A stretch of 64,000 nt of DNA from Spirometra erinaceieuropaei (lineage: Eukaryota; Platyhelminthes; Cestoda; Diphyllobothriidea; Diphyllobothriidae), in assembly GCA_902702965.1 (NCBI GenBank), contig CACRXP010000405.1:391652-455651 (forward strand). Direction: 5' to 3'. Shown here in pieces: positions 32,601-41,600 of the stretch. Both the position numbers and the translations under genes were made by a program. Position 1 is the stretch's first letter. Each line of letters begins with the position of its first letter. The notes beneath the pieces are model-generated. The model was given only the letters and a program-made list of their open reading frames with translations. It did no database searches and was not told the DNA's origin.

Positions 32601-35600
32601 CACGCATTACTTCCTTCGAATGCTACACGAAAAATCCCTGCTTCGACGCGTGTATACTCAGAATATTGATGGCCTCGAACGCGGTACGTCCTATTCCCCT
32701 CTTTTTATGGTGGTTTTATCCACTGAAAGGGTGGCTGAAGTATTCACGTCAAAGCCCGACTTATAAGACAGTTTCAGTGATAAGCTAGCGGCTGACCTCG
32801 CTAACAGAGTCACTTGAATACCAGGCAATTAACTCCTGAACTGACAAAGAAGTTGTTATGACCCGCCTGGTACTTGGAATCCCGTGGAGCATATGCGCAC
32901 TCGACCCTTGTCCCCAATACCAAAGCAGCAGACAAAGAAAACACTGCCGGCCGCGGAAAGTGTATTAGAAAAACACTGCAAGTTCCAACTAGTTGAAAAG
33001 TGACGCATATTTATAACACCCTACTGTGGTTCGCCGGCATTCAGCCCAATGACCTTCGGGAAGAGGGGAGTAGCCAATGGAGAGGCGCCCGACAGCACTG
33101 TAGAGAGAGAGTAAACGCACGTGATCTCCAGTGATTGGTTGGCCCTTGTTTTGGGAGTGTAGGCACTCCCAACAGAAGTGCTTAAGGTCGACATCGCCCT
33201 GGAAAGCCTGTTCCATAGAAGGGAAAAAATCGGCCTGAAATTGGCGTTCCCGCGCCAGATGAGGGGGGGGGGGTGTATGTCACATCAGGTAACAGGTGCA
33301 TGCTAGAGGAAATAGCTAAAGTGCTTTTTTGGTCCTTTCAGTTGCAGGCATTCCGCCCTCGAAGTTAGTGGAAGCCCACGGCACTTTTGCGTCAGCCACC
33401 TGCCTCCGTTGCCGATTTCCCGTCCATACGCGGGTTGTCAAGGTGAGTTCGGCATGTCCTTTTTTTCTAGTTGGGTCTATTCGACCGGACTGGGCCGTTA
33501 GCAGTCTACTTTCTTTCTTCAAGACAGAAGACAAGATTGAATGTTACGACTATAGAGGCCTCAACCTACTTGATTTCATCACGAAGATCTTTGTAAGTAT
33601 GTTGCGCCGTTTCCGCTCTGTCAAGAGTTCATGAATATGGACAGCCCACAGCCGCCTTTGCCTTGCCAGAAGCCCCATAGAGAACATCAAGCTGCCGCCC
33701 CCTTCACGTAGATGACTGGAGGCGGTCGGCTGTCGTGCCTGTCGGGCTTTCCCTGAGCTATCGACTGGTCAATCTCAGGAGGAGATAGTCCGCCACGTAC
33801 AACGCGCATGGAACTTGTGCTGTTGACTCCGTGAGTGTCTGTGGCTCGGCTCCCGGACTCGCCAGAAACCGTCCTGCCTTACGGTGTCGATACTTGATCC
33901 ATTTTTCCGCGTGCGATGTCAAGGTGTTTGACAGTCAAAGGATACTGTCGCCTTGGGGGGTCTTGGGGGGGGGGGGTGAAACTCCACCCCCGGGCTGGGG
34001 CACCTGCTGGTGCTTTGTTCCAGGTGGTTTGGTGATGCATTCCCTGAACCTGACGCGGAATATCTCCGAATCCCTATCTTAGTCGTCGCGGCCGCCGCCG
34101 CCATGGTTATTGATTGTAGAAGTGGCCAGATCTGAAGAGGCTGCTGGACCCGACTGTCTGCAGTGTTCGGGAACGGAACTGTGTTCAGACAACGGCTGTT
34201 GTGATCCCGGGGCGTACGCCGCTTTGCTTCGTAACGCCGTACAATTTGGAGCCGGCTTAACCAATGTTTATGCCAACCCTTAGAGACGCAGTCGTTTTTC
34301 CCCGCCGATCTTACCGCTGATACCGATGATTTTTTTCGCATCAAGTGGCTTCCATTGACTGAATGCAGGCGTTCAGTTCCCCCTTGTAACTCGGACGTAG
34401 GGCGCTCAGCTCAATGACCGTCTGAACCAATTTAAAATCTCAGGTTTCCCGCCGTAAGATTAAGGTGTAACTAACTGACGACGGCATTTGGACCACCAGT
34501 GGTCATTCCAACCCCCAATTTTTTGGTCGGTAGTGCCTATTCTGGGCCCGAGTACTAGTTTTAGTCGTGGGGTATAGCTTATATTATGCGTTGGGTGGCG
34601 GTAGCCCTGGGAAGCATGGAAGTGACGCTAAATCGACCTGATCAGAATGCCACTCCCACTCATGTGTATTTCCAGTCGACCAGGACGTGTTTTGAGCGCC
34701 AGAACGTGTGTGTGGCACGCGTAGTCAGACCGCTGCGTCCGCGCCCACCTTCAGTCATCTTGACATTGTATTTTCATCCGAGCAAGGTAGGTGTGGTGCA
34801 GATGCAGCGCAAGTCTGTCTCACCGTAAACAGGCGCAAGTCACTGTCTTAATGCCCCTTATACCTTTCCCGGCCTACAGGTCTTCGCTAAATGGTTGCAG
34901 GGGTTGGGAGGACTCATACGCCGCACGGTAACCTCCGGCACTGATGCAACCTCTTGAGAGTTAGAGGCTCCGAATATGCAAAAGTCGATATTCCTCATTA
35001 CCTCTCCGTCTAAGGAGGGCGCGACTACATTACGTTAAAGAGGAATCTTATTTCGGCCATACTTACTGAACTATCTTTAGGCCTTCAGCATGTGCCAGGC
35101 TTGGAGCACGCACTGAAGTCCGTGATGTTGCTATGCATAGAATATATTCCCAATTCGATAGTATATTACGGAATGCTAGTTTAGGACTGAGTCTTTCCCA
35201 ACATTTTTAGAGATTTGAGACAATGTCTAGTGCTGGTTGAACGCGGGAAGGACTCCCGAACTAGGGGCGGCCTTGCGCTAGAATGGCTACCTGTTCTCGT
35301 GTCCCAACTTCAATCCCGACTCGAACACCAACCCAAATTCTAACCCCCTGAAATGTAGCGCAAGGCCACGTGTAGTGCGGCGGTCCTAACATCGGTATCC
35401 TACTGCCGCTATGCATAGAAAAATCCTAATCCGATATACAGTAGGTGGGCTAACTCCTGAAATGTCAACCGAAATTCCGAAACGCGTTTTCGTTTCGAAA
35501 AGAATAGTTGAGTGGGGTTGCAAGACTAATCATCGTGCAGCATAATTCAAAAATAATTCAGTTACTTCAGGATGCCGGCTTTTGAACGACCTTCTTTTCG

Positions 35601-38600
35601 GCTGCATGCAAAAACTATAGACTCGAAAAAATGACCACTAATGTTGCATGAATTTTTCTCTTTGATTTTCGATGCCCCTAAAAGTCCAATTATATTTCAT
35701 GGAAAACATGCACAAAATATTCATTCTTTCGCTCATTCGGTAGAAAATCAAGTCTTCTTCCAGTCTTATGCTCGAAGGAAGGGCATAATTCGGCTTTCGA
35801 AAACTTCCAATTCCCGAATAATTTTGAACCCGCTCTACCGTTACGCTTAGATTCAGGTTTTCCAACCTATAGGCCATATATTTTCCGCGTACGGAAAACC
35901 ACACATTTTTCTACGGTAATAAAGGAAAACCATATGGGGTTCATAAAATTAAGGAGTGGATTTGATCTATATTGTTAGCTTTACAAGTCACATTGGTAAA
36001 TGCAGAGACATGACGTTTTATGAACGGCCATTTCACGGTATTTAAAAGTTCCACAATCACAAACTTTTTTAAAACCAAATTATATCCTTCTTTCGAGTAT
36101 AAAATTGGAAGAAGACGTAATTATCTACCGAATGAACAAAAGAATGAATATTTTTGTGCATGTTTTTCATGGAATATAATTGGACTTTTAGGGACATCGA
36201 AAATCAATGAGAAAAGTTCATGCTACTTAAGTGGTCATATTTTACAAAGTGTAGTTTCTGCATGCAGCCGGAAGGAAGCTCATTCGAACACCGGCATCCT
36301 GTGGTGACTGAAATATTATAGAATTATTTTGCGGGCTGACTAGTTCTACAACCCTACTTAATTAATCTTTTCGGAACGAAAACGCATTTTGGAATTTCGG
36401 TTGACATTTCATGAGTTGGTGTCGGACTGAGAGTCTTCTCGACCTCCTGTATCAACCTCAGTCACAAAAACATCCCTGCTTATGTATCAGAAGGCAATTT
36501 GTCGAGCATACGTCCGCTTTCGATAACTTATCTTCAGGCCTGTACATTTATATGGCTATTGAAGTGACGAATAAAAAGATACGGGCAAGTAGATAACTAT
36601 GCTGTAGCTCGGGTTTGGGGAGGAGGAGAGTGAAACACTAAATTTCCAGTCAGCGCCAGGGGGAAGGTGGGCCCCGGGTAAGGTAAATATATGCCGGTGG
36701 CTGACTTGGTGGCTATGAGCCATGGCAACTGTGGGACCTGTATGAAGTTCTTTTGTGCGCATAGGACCGGTCCGTGTAGCCTGATTGCAGCCACCTCTGC
36801 CGTAGCCAACAGGCGCTGCACAGGTATTTTTGGGTACCTTGACGGTACCTGGCACATCATTCTGAAGGCCTCTCTGGCGTCTACACGGTGATCAGTGTCT
36901 ATCATGTGCGCGAGGATCCAGCTGTTGATGTTCTTTACTTGACCCTTTTATAACCATGCTGGAAGATGTTCTTTTTATTCTTTTGGACAAACGCCGGCTC
37001 CTGCGATCAATATATTCTGCCCTACAGGAGCAGGTGAAGGAGTAAATACACATAGAGGTGGTTTGAGCTGGTAGTTTGTCTTTGCCCTCTCCGTATAGGA
37101 TGGGACTAGTGAAAAACAGTATACGGGTGTCAGCTGCTGGAGATGTCTGTAATACAGCCTGAGTTAGGCGTCTTCTAAAAATTTCACTTGTATCAACTAT
37201 GCATTTTTAAGCGAATCTTCGATGCGGACGTAAAAACGATTCCCACTCCCGTCCTCCTCCCCCTCCAAAAGAACGAACTCAAAAGTTGATTTTTGTGGTT
37301 GTGATCTAGGAGCTTGTGTTTTGCTAAGGGTTAATGCCTGCAAGGTAGGGTTTGTCAGTTAAAAAATGATTAGTATTTAGAGGCCCTGAGCTTACCTCTA
37401 TTAAGTGTCCGCGCGTTCCTTATGCCCGCTTATAAAGCATGCCCGTTGCTCGGCACGTATTCCAAGTAGTTTTGGAACGCAGGTTGGAGTGAGGGAAGGT
37501 CACCACTTCAGTGATTTGCTCTAATTTATACTCACGAAAAAGTAGGCAACTCAGAATATCACAATCTAAAAGACCTGGTTTCATTTAAGCCGCCGACTCG
37601 TGCTTTTTCTCTGTTATTTCCACTACAAGCATGTCTGTTAGACTGAGATATAACCACCCCCGTGAGCTTAACCCCCAGGCCCCAATAAATCCCGTGGATG
37701 CGGTACCCGCCAGCGACACCCGAACATCATTAATAAATGACGTTCATAAAATCTGTGAGGACAGTACCAGGGGAAGGAACCTCCCAATAATGTCATCAAA
37801 AATTAACGCGAACACTTCTAAACTGTGCATTTCTCACTAAACCCCGAATCGCTTGAGCCTTGAGCCTTGCCCGTGTAAGCGTACGTCAGCAAAGATTAAG
37901 TATTTGCGCAGGGTTAGAAAATGCCAACTGTTCTGCTCCTCCAGTTCGAATGCTCCTGCTTTACAGGCAAATGTATGCATCCCATCCAGCATTATTTCGA
38001 GTATTTCTTTACCACTTGACTGCTCTCCGCGCCGAAGTTTTTTTAAAAAGCGAGTTTTACTAAAGAATTACGTATGGGATGTGCAGAACAATGAACCAGT
38101 GTAGACATTTCAACAGTGTGGACTTTTCGGGGCGGTGTAGCTCAGCGAATGTCATTCTGCCGACGAAGGGCCGACCAAAGCCTTTGCAGAACGACACCTT
38201 TGAAAAATATAGTAGGCAGATATCTATAATTTACTCTTACCCCGCGCGTATACTTAATCCTTACCCGCACGTCACTCTAAATGAATTTCATGCTGCGTTT
38301 TCGTATCAAGTTACCACGTCTTCTATGGCGCACTCTGTCACCAAACTAATAAGTAAGGTGAGAATGCTTTCGAATTTATAATTCTCGAGGTAGACAACAA
38401 AACGCCATCGGCTGAACCACTGTACTTCAAGTAAATGAATATCATGAGCACACACTTTCGAGACAAACCCTTTCAGGCACGGTTCAAAGTTTGATATGAA
38501 TATTTGAGCTGAAATCTATCAGCTACTGCGGAATAACAGCCTAATATTCAGAAACCGCCAGCAGGCAGCCAGTAGTATAGAATTGTGCAATGATTTACCA

Positions 38601-41600
38601 CACTAACAACACAGGTATTAGCTAATAGCCCAGACACGCGTGTTTCGCCGATATTGTGCCGCTGCCTGACGCAGCTGCGAGGGGTTCGGCTCGTCAGTGG
38701 GTCCCCCAGCTTTCCCCGTATGTTTTCTGGTATATGAACTCCAGTCCCAACTTGCCTTGTTTAATTTCCGAGGAAATTAATGCGCGAACATGGAGTAAAT
38801 CTTTCGAAGCAGACCTTTTCAGGCACGGTCCAAAGTTTTATATGAATATTTGAGCTGAAATCCATCAGCAGACCCACTGACGAGCCGAACTCCTCGCAGC
38901 TGCGTCAGGCAGCGGCAGAAGGTCGGAGAAACACGCGTGTTTGGGCTTTTAACTAATACCTGTGTTGTTAGAACGGTAAATCCTTGCACAATTCTATGAG
39001 CACACACTGTCGACAAGTATCCTCTCCACGTTCGATAACCTAACACAGACGTCTACCTAACAAAGTAACAACCGCTTAAGCATGGATTTCAGGGGGAGAG
39101 AAGATGGTTGTAGTTTAGTCTTGTATAACTGACTATACAAGCATTGACAATCAACGTGAAGGACATGCGCCACATAAGTAGAAATTATTTGTTAATCACG
39201 GTCGACGCGTTTGATCAAGACACGACATATGAAACGTCAGCGCCTACTACGCTCGACCAGTCATGGACCGGTGCGGTCGTTTCAGGTTCCTGAGGGTGCG
39301 TCCGGCTGACTTGGGCGATGGTAGCACGAACGTTCGGAACTGGTCTGGCTATGAGGCCTATGGTTGTCCACCGGGTATCTATGCCTCTTGCGCGTGTCCT
39401 CAAAGCCAACAACTTTACTGTGTTGCGTTTTTCTTTTCCAGCTGGCCATAGACCAAGGAAAGGTGGCCCGCTGTCCCAAATGTCAAGGCCTCGTCAAACC
39501 GGATATCATTTTCTTCAACGAACAACTCCCCATGTCCTTCTGGCGGTACCAAGTCGACCTTCCGGAGGCTGATCTTGTTTTAGTCATGGGCACCTCACTG
39601 GAAGTGCAGCCCTTCTCTAGAGTCATCTATGCCACCAAAAAGGGAGTCCCACGTGTTCTGATCAATCGTGAAGCCGTGGGAATCTTTGCCTTTTCGAAAA
39701 AGCGCCGAGACCATGTGATTCTAGGTAAATTTTATGAATTCCTACCCTCTGTCGTCTCCTGTGCGCCGACACGGCTTAAGCAGCCCGTGCATGTGAAGGA
39801 TCATAATCACTGTCATCATGTGCAGAGAGGCACCAGAGGGCAGTAAGCCTGTTTTTGGTTCATGATTGGGCAACGATAGGGTGTAGGAACCCCAACTAAC
39901 TTGAGCTAGCCTGTGGACCGTGTTATAGGTTGAATGGTGGTAGGCAAGCTGGGCTCTGCTCGTGGAGGACGAGCGAAAAATGGAGGTATTTGATCACCGC
40001 TGCTTGAGGGTCATCCTTCGAGCGAAGTTCACACACTTAGTCTCAAATGAGACAGTCCGCGCTCGCTGCGACAACATCGCAAGGACAACTCAAGCCATCC
40101 AAGAAAGACGACTGAGGTGGTTCGGGCATGTTCTTCGTCGTCCACCTCAGCGTTATTGCCCTCGATCCGGCCCCGTCGTCTCATTAAAGTCGTCGAAGAG
40201 GGGGTCAGTTCAAAACCTGACTCGACAAAGCTCGTCAAGACATGGAGGTGGTTCTTGGACCTTCGGTGTTCGGTCTCCGTCGTTGGACAAGGGATTGGGT
40301 TGAGCTGTTCAGATCTGCTGCCGCGGATCGTCACGCGTGGAGAGGTACAGCTCGTGACATCATCGAGGCCGGCTAGATCAGGCATGATCGCAGACGTATC
40401 AAGTAGAGGTACAAGTAAGTAAGTGGTAGACGGGAGTTTTACGGAGAGCAAGAAGACACAGAAAATAGACACATTCGTGCCGAAAGTCTTATCGTACGCT
40501 GTCATTTGGCGAAGAAAGTTAGCGCGATAATTAAAAAAATAAAAAGCAATTTTCAAAAAATAACGGACTTTGAATGAAGCGCCGCTGGTAAGTTTACATG
40601 TAGTCAGGAAGGGATGGAAATTTCAAACAACGGGAACGGTGAATAATAAGTGATGTTTACAGTCACGCTGTGCGGCTGCTGGTTGGGCTCGAGAGAGAGC
40701 CCTTAAGGCACAACGGGACGAGTGAGTTCCGTATGAACGATCAGTGAGCGCCCCCTACCATTGTTTATTCCCGATCGAAAACCGACAGGGCAACCGTCTC
40801 GTGGCCCGGTGGGTAGAGGCGTTGACTTCTAAACCAACAGGTCGCGAGTTCGAGGCTAGGGTGTTCCACACTTCGGGCTTGGGTATGGCTGGCTGACGAC
40901 GGCTAATAAGCCAGAAATGGCCATTCCAGTCTCCCTTGTCTTTGTCGGTAATACCATTCTGCTTCTATGTTAGTTGGCTGTTGGTTGCCCTATGCGTGGG
41001 CTGTGGTCCGTGGACATTACACTACAATGCAGTGTATTCTGGCCGAACCATAGACTGTCCTTATTGAATGCCATCTTATATGTATACGTGCCTCCCCGAA
41101 CGGGTCACGTGGAAGATGCGCTGGACCAGCACGGGGACCATATCGGATTCTGGCAAGCTTTATTGTAATGCGCATCATAACGAATGCCAACATTTCGGGG
41201 TGCGATGGCAAACCCAGTTTCCAGCTGACGTCGCGCAGTTAGGGACCCCTGCCAACCCCCCATTTTCGTTGCTGGTTTAAGTCCTGGTCATTTGCTGTAT
41301 GGACCAGGGGGTGTGAAGTGGAACGCCAAGGTGCTGGCTGGCTCTGCACCCTCGCCCGCCTCTGGCTTTGCCTTGACGCCGGGCACAGGTGGGGAAGGAA
41401 GAGAGAGTGCGGTGGATGCTGTGCAAGTTCACATTCACTAATTCATGCACAAGTCACCGTCCCTGCTCCACCTTGCTGTGGAGCACGTGGTGGACATCGT
41501 CGGCAACGACGGCCAGACTATATATATGCACTTTCTCCAAATATTTTGCCTATACAATTACACATGAGGCTACTTGTGTGTACTTCCTTGTAGGTGATAT

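Noticed and set aside
33348..33442. Sirtuin exon 3 starting at the second AG (ttgcag)
   Set aside because: It would keep frame but drop the two residues (V-A) that match V-S in SIRT3; the upstream acceptor ctttcag fits better.
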